A stretch of DNA of 64,000 nucleotides from Diphasiastrum complanatum (Eukaryota; Streptophyta; Lycopodiopsida; Lycopodiales; Lycopodiaceae). This document shows, piece by piece, positions 33,269 to 44,853 of this stretch. A program made the position numbers and the translations under genes. The notes beneath the pieces were generated by a model. The model ran no database searches and was not told the origin of the DNA. It saw only the letters and a program-made list of their open reading frames with translations. Location of the stretch: assembly GCA_029204225.1 (NCBI GenBank), contig CM055103.1, positions 24,180,163 through 24,244,162 of the forward strand, in the 5' to 3' direction. Within the stretch, counting starts at the first letter, position 1. Each line of letters opens with the position of its first letter.

Positions 33269-33478
33269 TTTTGAAGTGTGCTACATGTATATAGACACAT
33301 TTATGGAACATCTTGTAAGGGATCCTCTAAGAGGTGGTGAAAGATCCTTCATGGACATCATTCTCTATTGGAGTCTCAAAAGTTCCTTCTTTGTAGCTGG
33401 ATTTTTCAGACACTTCTAAAAGCTTTCATTGATCTATCAAGAGAGTTGTAAATAGATCAAGCTAAATTTGAGGAGGAG
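33269..33478 (+). pseudogene. remnant of RT end and polyprotein C-terminus, with polypurine tract
   Basis: A 69-codon frame carries GGERSFMDIILYWSLKSS, matching the Copia-B RT tail DERSFMDITLF. After a stop, the sequence matches the final residues of Copia-A (AKFEEECEELPK reads on into the LTR). The RT core and all of RNase H are deleted. TTTGAGGAGGAG at 33467-33478 is the polypurine tract. Confidence 0.8.
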
Positions 33479-34178
33479 TGTGAAGAATTGCCAAAAATTG
33501 GCAAATCTAGCTTGATCAAAAACCATGTAGAATAGTGTAAATTGTGTACACAAGTGGGTCCCACACATGTGAGGCCATGATGCCACATGGGAAACCCATC
33601 CTAATGTAGTTTAGGTCAAGTCAAGAGAGTTGGTCATGTCTATTTGGTGGTCATCCCTACTTTATAGGACCTACACCTAAGTTTAAGGTGAAAATTTGAC
33701 CAACTAGCTACCTACCAAGCATAACTCTAGGAAATAGACTAGGGTTTCATTTTAGGTCAAGGAGAGTGAGTTAACTTCCTTATTACATGCTGGAAATCCA
33801 CCTAACTTCAAGAAGGAAGTCGAATTTGCTATGTATTCCCTCTTTCCATAGTGAGAAGATAGAAAATTTTTGGAGCTCATTGGCAATCTCAAGCTAGTTC
33901 ACTATGTACATTGAGTTTTTGTGATCCAAATGAAACCAAATCAATTTCTACTTGTTTCTCAGGTTGAAGGCCGTACTGCAGCCTGTATTACAACGTGTGG
34001 GCTCGGATTTCAATGTTTATCAATGCTTTTGATTGTTAATGCTTGTTGTTTGTCAAATTGCCAATCTAGATCAACTTTTTTGTGTCTAGTTTTTTGATAG
34101 ATTGTTAAGCAAGCATCCAATCACTCTTGTGGATCTTTTGTAGATCCATTTATGGTCCTAAAGTACAGTACTTTCACA
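33479..34178 (+). repeat. Copia-C 3' LTR (700 bp)
   Basis: Near-identical to 29619-30319. One of the few differences destroys the CACACGTGTG palindrome (here ACAACGTGTG). It is followed by the target duplication TGTAT. Confidence 0.95.
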
Positions 34179-34299
34179 TGTATTTGCAAAAAATGTTGTA
34201 TGATCTCTTAGTATGTGCTGCATATGTCAAAATCATAATGTTAGTCTTATGTTTGGCTCTAAATATATATGAAAATTTGAAAGCATTTTAAGAATTTAA

Positions 34300-35032
34300 T
34301 ACTAACCATGTAATGAGTGATGTGATCATCTCTCCATGCTTTTGATACTGCATTAACAAACTCGGCATAAGTCCTTTGGACAGCTTCCTTATCAATATTA
34401 GAGTATTTATGTAATAATGAGGCTAGTTACCTGAAACGCTGCCAACCACCATATATCATTTTATGACTGGACACTGAATCTGAAATCTTCTTGGTTCTCT
34501 GTTTGTGATAGGGCACCATTCATGAGAGTTGTACTAACCCTCTCCATCTTTTGCCCTTTCACAATTTCTGACTCATCTAACTTAAGTACTATGATTATTT
34601 TGCCATTCACCTTTTCATAGGTTATATCATAGAATGTGACGATGTATCTCAGCAAGTAATTTAGATCAACAAATAAATTGTCTGATGGATTATAGAATAT
34701 CGATCTTCCATCAGTTTCATACACCTCTTCAATATGAAATCGAGTCCCAGTGATCTTATGCATACCTATGTTTAATGTATCCCTCTCTTTCTTCAAGTGA
34801 TATGTCCTAGGGATTGGGCTTTTCTAATTTGAACTTGCTTAAAAGCTTCTCTAATTAGTTTAAATATCGTTGCATATGCTTCCCTGCTAATACCCGCAAA
34901 ATCACAAGCACCCTGAACTATAGTCTTATCTAAAAATTTTTGAATGTCCACCATCAAAGACTCTGCTATTTTACACTTTACATTTGAAATCCTATTGTTC
35001 ATCATGATACGCTCAGTGGATTTGCAAGTCAA
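34300..35032 (-). pseudogene. decayed coding region of unknown family
   Basis: Three minus-strand blocks are protein-like: 35032-34796 (NNRISNVKCKIAESLMVDIQ), 34796-34461 (TGTRFHIEEVYETDGRSIFY) and about 34450-34305 (DKEAVQRTYAEFVNAVSKAW). The first two are joined by a frameshift and the last is separated by stops. A GT donor follows the last block. With Copia-C removed, this region sits directly upstream of the Ulp1-like gene at 27487-28942 on the same strand, so these may be its 5' exons and Copia-C an intron insertion. Confidence 0.45.
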
Positions 35033-35519
35033 TATGTGCCCAATGACATTCCTAGTGAAGCATTGTCTTTAATATTCCGAGGAGCTACTAATGCAGATCT
35101 GCAAAAAAAACAGATAGTTAACAGAAAAAGTAGCAAATTTTCTACATGATATGCAGGAAATGCTACGGATTGCACGTGAGAATGTCCAGTGTACAAGGAT
35201 GGGGAGGATGGGGACCGACATTATGCAAGCCTAAAAAGATCACCGAGAGACTTCCAAGTGGGGGGTTGGGTATTTTTTGAAAATCCCGATGGATTCAAGT
35301 GTAATGTGTACTGGCTAGCATTACTAATCGTGCCCTAGATATAGAAGCTATAAGCTGTAGCCCAGCCCTTGGAACCCTTGGTAAAATAAAAACATGTGCT
35401 TAATCGTGTCTACTTTTTGGATATTTGAATGATTGAACCTTGAGCTGAGCCATTTGGATGTTTAAAAAACAATAAACAAGGATATAAGACAAAGAAAGGG
35501 ACACAAAACTTTGAAAGAC
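35033..35519. other. no gene recognised
   Basis: Non-coding apart from small random ORFs. Confidence 0.5.
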
Positions 35520-36010
35520 AAAGCTCTCTTGACTTATGCTCAACATGGACAGAGCATAGGTCCACTCTCAACCTATGCTGAGCATAACTCAAGAGCAGAC
35601 CTATGTTGAGCATAAGTCGAGAGCATATGTATTCTCTCGACAGATGCCGACAGATGATCAACATAAAGTCGAGAGCTCGGCACAGGTCTGCTCTCGACTT
35701 ATGTCGAGCATAGGTCGGGAGATGACCTATGCTCAGCATAGGTCGGGAGCCGAGAACCTATGCTCAACATAAGTTTGGCTCTCAACTTATGCTGATCGGG
35801 AGACGAGCTATGCTCTGCATAGGTCGGACTCCTGACCCATGCTCAACATAAGACAAGAGCATACCTATGTTGAGCATAGGTCGGCTTCCGACCCACACTC
35901 AACATAAGGCAAGAGCAGACCTATGTTGAGCACAAGTCAAGAGCGGACCTATGCTAAGCATAGGTTGGGTCGTAGCTTATTGTGAGCCTAAGTCACAAGC
36001 AAATTTATGC
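35520..36010. repeat. minisatellite of imperfect palindromes
   Basis: About 20 degenerate copies of a roughly 22-26 bp unit of the type ACCTATGCTCAGCATAGGT plus CGGGAGC or CGAGAGC spacers. The core TATGCTCAGCATA is nearly self-complementary, so each unit can fold back on itself. Units vary at a few positions (GCTCAACATAAG, GTTGAGCATAGG). A solitary unit (CTATGCTGAGCATAG) recurs near 36150. No ORF across it looks real. Confidence 0.9.
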
Positions 36011-37689
36011 TCGAGCTCCACCGAACAATGGTCTGAAATAGAAATTAAACTCAAAGTTGTAAAATATGGTAAATTTTTTTGCAATGCAAAGAAATTTGAT
36101 TTAAAATTGTCTTACCTTAGTGAAATCTTAGGATGTCAGCCTTCATCAATCTATGCTGAGCATAGAAATCTCGTCAAGCTTATGCTTGTTTGTTGTAATA
36201 GAACTCCCACATCGCTAAGACTGAGAGCCAGAGAGCATAGACAGAGAAAATGAAAAGGCAAAGGTGAGTTATGCCATTCCCGTGTTCCCTTAAATACTAT
36301 ACGGAAACTGGGTGAGTGCCATTCTTTAAGTTTTAAGTTTAAGGGAACTAGGTGGGTGTCTGTAAGGTGGCTTTTCCTCCCATTTAAGTCACTAGAACTA
36401 TATTTATTTCAAACGCTTAGAACTTTTTCGTTGTAGCTTGGATTGAGATGATGTAAAAGAAAAATTATTGAAAATTTCATGCTTTTTTCAACTATGCACT
36501 GTAAACAAGAATCCGAGTAACAATAAAGAGGTTATAGAGCAATTACTATTAAAATACGAAATCGATTTAAATGTTGACTTAGGAAATTCTTATTGTTTTT
36601 ACTTGGATTTGCTTGAGAAATTGAAAACAGAATGATAATGTGTGTGACCTTGGTGGTCAACCAAAGGCAACAGGCTCGTAACTCTAGCATGCTAAAATAT
36701 TTGGCGAATCCATGAACATTTAGGTCTAAATCCTTAAGATTCTCTAACGAATTAAAACAGTGGCAAAATTGGTAGGGTTGAGTCCAAAGAAGATGACAAG
36801 GCTAACCCCACCTTTGTGGTTATTACGAGTCGGTACCTTAAATTTTGTTCTAACAGTAACATCAGCCTAAAATTTTATCTTAATCCCAAACACAATTTTC
36901 TCTATCCCGTAACTTTTGCCTAAATTCTGTAAACTAATTAAGCATGTGGCCTCTTGTCTAATTTTACCTCGACCATAATGTTAGCCTAAAATTTTAAGGT
37001 AACCCTAAAGTCAACAGTCTCTGTGCCCTAACATTTTTCCTAAATTTTTATTTATCTACTTAAGGATGTGGTTTCCCAATCTGGAATCATTTCGTGCTTA
37101 TGCCTTTAAATGTTCTTGTTTGCTCTAATGTTGCCTGGTTGTCATATTCTATTCAAACTAGCATACCAACGTTTTTTTAAACCTATGACAAGCATAGCTT
37201 TCTATGCTTAGAATAGAATCAAGTCTCTAGGTTTTTTTTTTTTTTTCTTGTCAACTTATTCTAGCATGTGTCGAGAGTAAAAGAGAAATTATAGTTGTTT
37301 TAAATTTTCTCTGTGAGGTATTTTCTAAACAGTTTAGCAATGGAGAGCTCATCTTCTTTAGTTCCTCCTGCAACTTATTACGATGAAGTATCTACGAGTT
37401 CATTATTCGGCATTAAAAAAACAACTGTGTACCATGAAACTCCAGGTTTGATACAAGCTACTGAATTTTGTATGACTTCATCTTCATCTTTGTGTCTTGT
37501 AAATCCTTGAGCAGTGTATTACTCTCCTTCACCAGAGATTCATAGTGGTTCAAAATCAAGCAAGCACTCAGTTACTGATTGTTGTCAGTCCGCCATCCCA
37601 TGACAAGGAACTCTTTCTTTGAAGAGGTCAAGGCAGGCACGAAGGCCCGCCGTTCCGTCCAATGTTGTGAAGTAAAAAAGGTCTATATT
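36011..37689. other. no gene recognised
   Basis: AT-rich. Several CCTAAAATTTTA-like phrases recur between 36860 and 37050. A 65-codon ORF at 37313-37510 (serine-rich) shows no known domain. Confidence 0.5.
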
Positions 37690-37697
37690 TTCGAATG

Positions 37698-37905
37698 CAA
37701 AGTTCCGGGTGCCATGTTACGGCACCTGGTACGACCGTAGGTGTCGTACAGGTGCCGTGGCTTTTCAGTGCCACGGCACCTACATAACTTTTTTCTTTTT
37801 TTTTTTATTTTAAAAAACTAGGTGTCGTACCACGGCACACGTGTTGGGCTACGACACTTGCCAAGGCACTCAGACCCCACGACACTTGTGCCGTGGGGAA
37901 CTTTG
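37698..37905. mobile_element. hAT-like miniature element with perfect ends and 8-bp duplication
   Basis: Terminal repeats CAAAGTTCC (37698-37706) and GGAACTTTG (37897-37905) are perfect. The flanks TTCGAATG (37690-37697 and 37906-37913) are a perfect 8-bp target duplication, the hAT signature. Inside each end a GGTGCCGTGG / GTGTCGTAC motif is repeated in both orientations, including an 11-bp perfect stem (37751-37761 with 37770-37780). The middle is a T-rich tract. No protein is encoded. Confidence 0.88.
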
Positions 37906-37913
37906 TTCGAATG

Positions 37914-38780
37914 TAACAGAGATATTTGAAAGCTCAGAGCTTCTACAGAAAACCAAGATAATGAAGTGGTAGAGAATCAACCCACACCTATAATAGATAT
38001 GAATTCATTACCAGCACTTTTAGGTGCCAATGTCGCTAGTTCCTCATACAAAGCAGAATCCAAAGTGAAAGAGAAATTTTGCAAAGATTTACAAACAAGT
38101 CGAGACATGACGGGACATCAAAAACAATTGATGGAACCTCGTGAAATCCGGAGAGTCAAAAACTTAGTTTGTTGTATTTTTTTTTTGGTTTGCAAAAATT
38201 AACCTTTGCCATATTTAAGCAAATTCACTTGAATTTCTTTTCAAAGACAAAAAATGATCAAAATTATTATCTTCGTTCGTCTGTAAGGCCTGATATGAAA
38301 GGTTTCACTTACTTTTTAAAACAATCGAAGTTTGTCGCAAGGCTTTCAAGGCTATCCATGCAATTGGAAATTTGAGACTTACTCGTATTCACATGAGATT
38401 AAAAAAAGATCCTAGTCTTTAAGGTTCTATTCAAGGTCGGAGTGTTTCTACAAACTTTTTAACTGCAAAAGCATGGGTGACGCATTTTATAGAAGTGCAT
38501 GCTGAGAAACTTCCAAATTCTGTATATTTGCACCTTCCAAACAATTTCACGAAATTGAAAATATTCTTGATGTACAAAGATTTTGCAAAGTCCAAGAGGT
38601 TGAGTGTTTGATCCAAAGTAGAGTCCAAAATTAGCAAGCTTTGAGAGCAAAAAGCTACTTTTGAGAGGGCAAGTTTCTATCAAGTGATTGCATTGCAACT
38701 TTGTTATGGGTATTCCTTGTACATAGATAAATATAGCCGAAAGTAGAAAATAAGTTGCGAGGGCTATGGCATCCTGCGTA
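37914..38780. other. no gene recognised
   Basis: Small ORFs only, none convincing. Confidence 0.45.
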
Positions 38781-39315
38781 TGTAAGCCCATAGCCCAATG
38801 AGCACTTGTAAAATAATGTATTTTAAATAAACTAGACTTTGGGCAATGTAATCAAAATAATATTAAAAAGGCTCAAAGTTTAAGTTAACTAAGTTTGCTA
38901 AATTTTGTTAAGTAAAAGTCAAAATGGTGGTAGGTGGGGTGTGCTTCTTTGTGCACCATAGATTAGAAGATAAAAAGGCATCTCTTGTAACCCATTTCAC
39001 ATGCTACCATTTTGAGTATTCAAGCATTCTCATGTGCTAATGCTTGCATTTTTATTGGTCTTTGTTTATGCTTTCTAGTTGTTTCCCATTTTGCATTGTT
39101 CTCTCATCTCTACCTCTCTCTCTCACATTTGGATTGTGTGTGTGGTTATGTTACTTTGAAGCTAGAGTTAGAGTGGGTTAGTGTTAGTTTTGTGTAAAAA
39201 GCAACTAAGGAAGCAACTAATCTAGTTAGATCACCTATCCTGTGGTTCTAACCCTTTTTGACAGGTGGAGGGCTGCTCACCACCTATTGCTACACCCTAC
39301 AGTGGCGCCGTTGCC
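38781..39315 (+). repeat. LTR 3' end and primer-binding site of a Gypsy-type element
   Basis: TGGCGCCGTTGCC at 39303-39315 is the primer-binding site typical of plant Gypsy elements. It follows a sequence ending CCCTACA at 39301, the expected LTR terminus. The LTR start is only guessed at TGTAAGCCC near 38781. No gag in the expected orientation follows; instead there is minus-strand Copia gag debris, so the element is truncated. Confidence 0.55.
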
Positions 39316-39439
39316 AAGGACCCTTTACTAACTACTTTAGTTGTCATTTTGGTTGTTTTTCTCTATTTTAGTGTGTTTTAGGTGGTTTTGGGGTAGTACA
39401 GATTTGTTTTTGCTTGTTTTCGTGTGATTGATCTGTTGG

Positions 39440-39960
39440 AAGCCAGCGGAGGAGGTACCCTAGATTGGTATTGTTCTCGTACAAATTCTTGAGAATATCC
39501 CAAGCTTCCTTGGATCCAACAACATTTTCTAATATGCAAAATAACCATATCTTTGACTGATAAGCTAATGATATGATGGGCTTTCCTTTGCCGTTTCATA
39601 TATTTTCACAATTTTCTATCAATTGTGGGAGGAACTTCGACCCTATTACAATATCCCAATATTCTCGGTCCATGAGAATATTTGCATCGTGAATTTCCAA
39701 ATGCTAAAATTTGTGCCACCAAGTTTACTTGCCTTGAATAATACCACATCATTTGTCAATATTCGCTTTAAATGTTTTTTTTTTTGGGTAAAAAATCTTT
39801 TCCTCAGAATTTGTCATAAATTTTTTCAATATATTATGGTTCTTTAAAAAAACTTTGATGGTTCCAAAATTTTGACAGTTATTCTTCTTAGAAAATACTT
39901 GCATGTATTCTTCAAATAGACCAAAACAGATTTTCATCCTAAATAACAACCAGTGCTTGA
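39440..39960 (-). pseudogene. decayed Copia gag (third lineage)
   Basis: On the minus strand, frames interrupted by stops show a Copia gag pattern: EVPPTIDR, then ISLSVKDMVILHI and, in another frame, SKEAWDILKNLYENN. It lies downstream, in the minus direction, of the LTR and primer site at 40722-41660 and is presumably that element's gag. Everything after gag is missing, cut off near the Gypsy primer site at 39303. Confidence 0.65.
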
Positions 39961-40721
39961 TCTTTAGATGACAGCTTTGTAGATCTTCCTCCTATTCAAC
40001 ATTCTAGAACTTTAGATAATTGTATATGATTTTGAAGCTCAATGTAGCAACACTAATGAAGTTATGAATACATGCATTGCAACTCTTTCGTTGAATCTGG
40101 AAGTCACATATGGGTGTATCTCCTATTAATCTAGCTCATATTTGATCTCCTAGCTGTGTTTTATCATGTTGTACCTACGCAACAAATCAAACTGATCCTT
40201 GAAGATCTACGTTGTGTTGATGATATCTGTTTTTGTTGTGACTACCGCGATCAGCAGCGATCCTGACAAACAATTTGCTTGCAGCTAGTAGCTTTTCAAT
40301 AGCAAGAGATGTAGTGCTCCAACATCACTCTGAATTTGATCTATGACCAGTCCTACTACGATATGAAAAACTTAATTTTCAGCAATTTGAACTGCAAATT
40401 TTAGATGCAGGTCCTTCAGCGATCTGTCCTGACAATCTGTAGGTGATATTTCAGCGGTTTGTCTTGCAAAAAATGTAAATAGTCTCCCAACGATCTGACC
40501 TGCAAAACTAATGGGTATGTCAGCAATCCTACTCCACATTTTGTTGTCCACACTTTGTTGTCCCTACTGCATCCTTCTGCAATCTTTTCCAACGATCTGG
40601 TCTACAACAATGTCTTCCAATAATCTGCCTTGCAGATTTTTACCAGACTAATTACTAGAAAAATGAACCCACCTGTAGCTATCGAACTCCTATGTGCAAC
40701 ACTCCAATCATAATAATCTAT
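39961..40721 (-). other. leader of the minus-strand Copia element
   Basis: No ORF. The phrase GATCTG(A/T)CCTG(A/C)(A/C)AA recurs several times between 40240 and 40640 as a loose internal repeat. Position between LTR and gag suggests an untranslated leader. Confidence 0.5.
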
Positions 40722-41660
40722 GCTCTAATACCATGTCAGAATTATGAGTATAATTCATGATAGAGGAGGAGTAGACTGCTATCACACATGCTACAAAATG
40801 ATTGAGCAAGATGAACATATCTCAAACTAATCATTAAGTACTAGGTGTCGTTCACGAGCTAGGCTACTGCGTGTAGCAGGTTGAGCCATGAGATCTTGAA
40901 AAAGATCAGATCCTTAGCTTACCGATCGAAACTCTCGGATGGATCTCAAGTGCATCCCGTATTTCACGTAAACCGTCTCTGAAAGAGTCTACGTGAAGGA
41001 GAGCATCTTGGATCTAGAGATCAATTGGACCTGTTGGATGAATCATCGAGTGTATCTCATCTTGAACCCGAAAAGATCTTGGATACAAGAACTAAACTAT
41101 TGAGAAATCGTATAGTTACCGAGCATCTACCCTAAAGTACAAATCCCTGATATGATATGATGACATCAACAGAAGAACATTAGGACGTGCCTAATCCGCC
41201 GTTCTTGTAATCTATGATTAGTCTTAGATTGTTTAATCTATCTAATCAAGATATTACTCTGAATATATCCAATTGCTAGATGCACCAAACAATACATAGA
41301 TACATAGGCAAAAATACAAAATAGAAAAAAAAAAAAAAAAAGTCTGCCAGTGAGCAAGATTTTCGTAAGCAGGATCCATAGAGATCCAAGTAGTAAGCGA
41401 GACACTATTCATGGGAGCACACCGCTTCTCTCACGCCAATGCACTGTGTGGGTCTGTCACACAGTGCTTAAACCAAGAGGATCAATAGATGATGTTGTAG
41501 CCGTTATGCATATATCATTCTAAATTGTTTGATCTCGATTGAATAATTATCTACTTATTGTTCATGTATCTCATTCGATTGTTTTATCTATTCCGCACAT
41601 AGGTTCAATCTTGTTGAATGCTGAATTAGCTTAAACGTAGGACAGTAGTGTCTGTCTACA
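40722..41660 (-). repeat. Copia-type 5' LTR (927 bp) with primer-binding site
   Basis: On the minus strand 40733-40722 reads TGGTATTAGAGC, the initiator tRNA-Met site with one change. The LTR spans 40734-41660, starting TGTCAGAATT on the plus strand and ending GTCTACA. No second copy is in the window, so length rests on the TG...CA ends only. Confidence 0.6.
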
Positions 41661-41704
41661 ATCTGGAGGATTGTAATAATGATATAGCAGGTAGTGACCA
41701 GCAA

Positions 41705-42960
41705 TCATATTTCCTCTTCTTCACTTGGCTCAACTAAACTCATAGGTTGTGTCCATGTAGGTCCTTCGAAGACTTGTTTCGCTAGTTCCTGATTTTGATC
41801 AGGTTCTCTTTGTGCTTGCGGCGTCATGATTACCACGTCTTCTAAAGTATAGTTCTTGAAGGTTTTCGGCATCCCGTGAACTGGCATTCGGCGGGATTCC
41901 TCCTTCAGCATGTTGATCTTAGTGCAACTTGTAATCTTTGGATTTTCAGTCATCTGTGAGGAAGATGACGCTGCGTCTGGGTCCATTAAAACCGACTTCA
42001 AGGAATCCAACATTTTTTTTTTAAACAACATAGTTGGGTACGTCCTTGTTATCTTTCTTGGGAACTGGTTTGACATTCGCTTCGTGGTTACAAATATCAA
42101 CATCTACCATAGCTATGGCCTCTTCTGGTAGATCTCTCCATCGGATCACCTGGCTGTATTGTTGTTTCAACTGAATCTTCTTGTTGACAGGTGCCTTGGA
42201 TGGATCTATCTTGGAGACTTTCGCCATGGTCGATCTTTGAGGTGGCTGAGCCGGTACTTTTCTCATTCCATACCGATCTGGGTCCATATGTTGCAAGACC
42301 TGGTCATCAGTCAGCTCAGTTTCTTTGTTGTAGATAAAAGCATGTTGCCACTCCCTTCCCTTTTTGGGCTCGTGTAATTGCTAGCACCGGAACATGGGGG
42401 ACCGGAGATTTCTGTGGTATCCTTTCTGGAGTTGTTGTTGTCTACATTGTGAGCAGATTTAAAAGTGCACTTGCTCTAGGTCTCAATGGGCAATTCTTGT
42501 AACAATGCCCATATCCGCATTCTCAGCAAAAGTGTGTGAATATGCTCTTATGAGGACATTCTGCAATTCTATGCCCTTCTCTGCATCCGTAGCAGCCATA
42601 AATTCTTCCACCTTGGCTTTGAGGTTGGGCAGCGTAGGTCGCAAAATATTCGGTGATAGTCAAATCGACATATGAATCATCCAAACCATACCTCGTGCTC
42701 TACTGCTATTAAGTTTACATGGGCCACTTGATTGCTAGCTAGTCATGGTGGTGCAGGTAAAGCCATGAGCTGTTGATTCATTGGCATTCTCGAAACTGAA
42801 CCAACTCCAAGGCCAGATGCTCAATAATTTTTGAGTCGAGTTCCTGCAACTGCTCGAAGATGCGAAGGCGCTAGTCGAAGAAGAGTTGTCTGAGTTGAAG
42901 GAGCTGCCTATTGAAGCCACCCAGAATTGCAGCGGGCTGGACTCCTATGATGAATACCTA
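41705..42960 (-). pseudogene. retroelement gag-like region with two zinc knuckles
   Basis: The minus strand encodes, with interruptions, two knuckle-like motifs: CYGCREGHRIAEC (about 42595-42557) and CxxCGYGHCYKNC (about 42530-42490). These are followed by hydrophilic frames 42296-42021 and 42103-41705, the latter ending in SLVEPSEEEEI. The upstream block (ELDSKIIEHLALELVQF near 42830) could be the end of a capsid domain. The double knuckle fits a Gypsy-like gag, but the family is not certain. Confidence 0.5.
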
Positions 42961-43973
42961 CAGGCCCTATTGAGAATCGATGATCTGATGCAACAACTTC
43001 AATCCATGTCTACCTGTTCGGGAGTCGCTGACCATCCAGAATAAGTTATACATAGGCTCTTCTGCTATGTATGCCTTAGAGTACATTCGTATTAAATAAT
43101 ATCAATTTTTGCAAAATGAAGACAATAAGCGACAATTTTGGAAGTGGAGGTCACAGTTCCAATTGTACAAACCAAAAGATGTTGCAGACTTAGGCGTTTT
43201 TTATGATGCAAGTTTGCTTATCAATGTCAATATGGCGTATCCAGAACTTTTCAATCTTTACGTGGATTGGGAGCAAAATCTTGCTGACTATTTTGCGAAA
43301 ATTAAACACAATCTGCAAGACTGAAAAAAGTCAAGTCGTTTCAAGAACTTTTGTACATATTCGTTCTAGCAATTTGGAACTTTTGCAGCAAAGACTTTGT
43401 TTTTCGTCCAGAATCTTTATGTTAAAAGTTCTTTTATAAGATTTTCAGCTCACTTTTGTAAAGAAATCACACTTCACAGTGATTTAGATGAAGATGAAAA
43501 GTTAACTCAGGAGCTGTGTGATGGAACATTGCTCCCTGTTAAGCTTGAAGAATTCGGCAATCTACCAGTTGGCCGTTATACAAAATCAAAGGAAACCTTA
43601 ATGTTGTACGAGGCTCAACAAAATTTGGAGTTAACCCAATGATTACATGAAGAATTGAATCAATCATGAATATTCATTCTTGCCTATGTTCCTGTGTGAT
43701 GCTGAATGCTAAATCTTTGAAGTTTTGAAGATGTTTTGAAGTTTGATTCCTGTTCTCATCAATAATTCAAAGATCAACTTCAATCAACCTATTCAATTCA
43801 AGAAGCAACAAAGTCATATGTTCACAAAAGCAGAAGAAATATCTAAACGAAGGAACATATGAGGAAATATCTTTTCACCTTAACGAATATCTGAAGGACA
43901 GAATGATTCGCAAATGATCCTCGAAACAAAGATTATATGTTCACGAGGAGGTTTCACATTTGAGGAAGGGATA
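42961..43973. other. unassigned, with two plus-strand ORFs
   Basis: ORFs at 43109-43324 and 43397-43642 (the latter with LCDGTLLPVKLEEFGNLPV) are not recognised. The segment ends in TTTGAGGAAGGGA (43959-43971), which resembles a polypurine tract. It could be the tail of an LTR element preceding the next segment. Confidence 0.4.
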
Positions 43974-44853
43974 TGTGATGCCACTTTGCTAAATATTGAA
44001 TATCAATCTAAATATGGCATGATATACTCGAAAATGAAGATATGAACTGGATAAATATAAATCATGAAGAGGCCTAAGTCATTTTTCGAGAATATATCTC
44101 CTAAAGACTTGCCTTGTATTTAAGGGCAAGACCTCTAGAAGGGAAACGCTGCCTTGGATAAGCCTTTACCGGGTCATCTACGCGAAATGACTAAATATGA
44201 ATCGACATATTAAACTAGAATAGTTTCAACTCTTAGTTAAATATACCTCTTATGGTATAATTGAACACACATTCAACCTAATTGTTAACTAGACCTTTTC
44301 AAGGGAGCGACGAACCTGTAGTCTTAGAGGTGTGTTTGTTCGCTCTGTAGAACATATATTGATCACACGCTTCAGCCTCATCATTGAGAGAGAAAGAGTT
44401 TATGTATTTGTGAGAGGTTGAAGAAGTGAATAGAGTGTTGAGGATTATTCTCTCTTATCTCTGTTCTCCGCACTGTTGAGTGTGAGTGATCCTGAGTCTA
44501 CTAGCAATCTCTACTGCATTACATGAATTACTCTCTGGTCAGACAGACTTTTTAGCGCATTACAGTCGTTTGTTGTATGTCCATAAATATGCTCTAAGAA
44601 ACTGTCTTAGAATCCTCTTGTTCGTCTGTCGCGAACACTTTCTTTTTGGCACTCGAATAAAGTCTACATTTGGTATAGTCTAGCACGATCATTGATAGAA
44701 CTGTATGTATACATCTGAGATGTCAGTCCCTGTCTGAAAAATTGAGTCTTTATCTGTGTTCTTGCTTGTAACTAGCATAAGTTTCTAACGTCGAGTCAAT
44801 GAAATCTCGACGAGATCACTGCCCAGTTACTTGAACTCTTAATTAGCTTTGGT
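43974..44853 (+). repeat. possible LTR and leader before the Gypsy gag
   Basis: It begins TGTGATGCC right after a purine tract, a common LTR start, and precedes the gag ATG at 44854. No second copy is in the window and I found no clear primer-binding site, so this remains a guess. Confidence 0.3.

Larger units (their letters stand above)
29619..34178 (+). mobile_element. Copia-C, complete non-autonomous LTR element (4560 bp)
   Basis: It has two LTRs (29619-30319 and 33479-34178), a primer-binding site TGGTATCAGAGC at 30320, a polypurine tract before 33479, and a perfect 5-bp target duplication TGTAT (29614-29618 and 34179-34183). The LTRs differ by about seven substitutions and one 1-bp indel, so insertion is recent. 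The internal region encodes gag, protease and a highly altered integrase-like frame but no RT core and no RNase H. Leader, LTR ends and C-terminus resemble Copia-A, its likely autonomous relative. Confidence 0.95.

Noticed and set aside
35520-36010. CRISPR-like array
   Set aside because: Spacing and units are irregular and degenerate, units are near-palindromic without unique spacers, and the DNA is plant nuclear.
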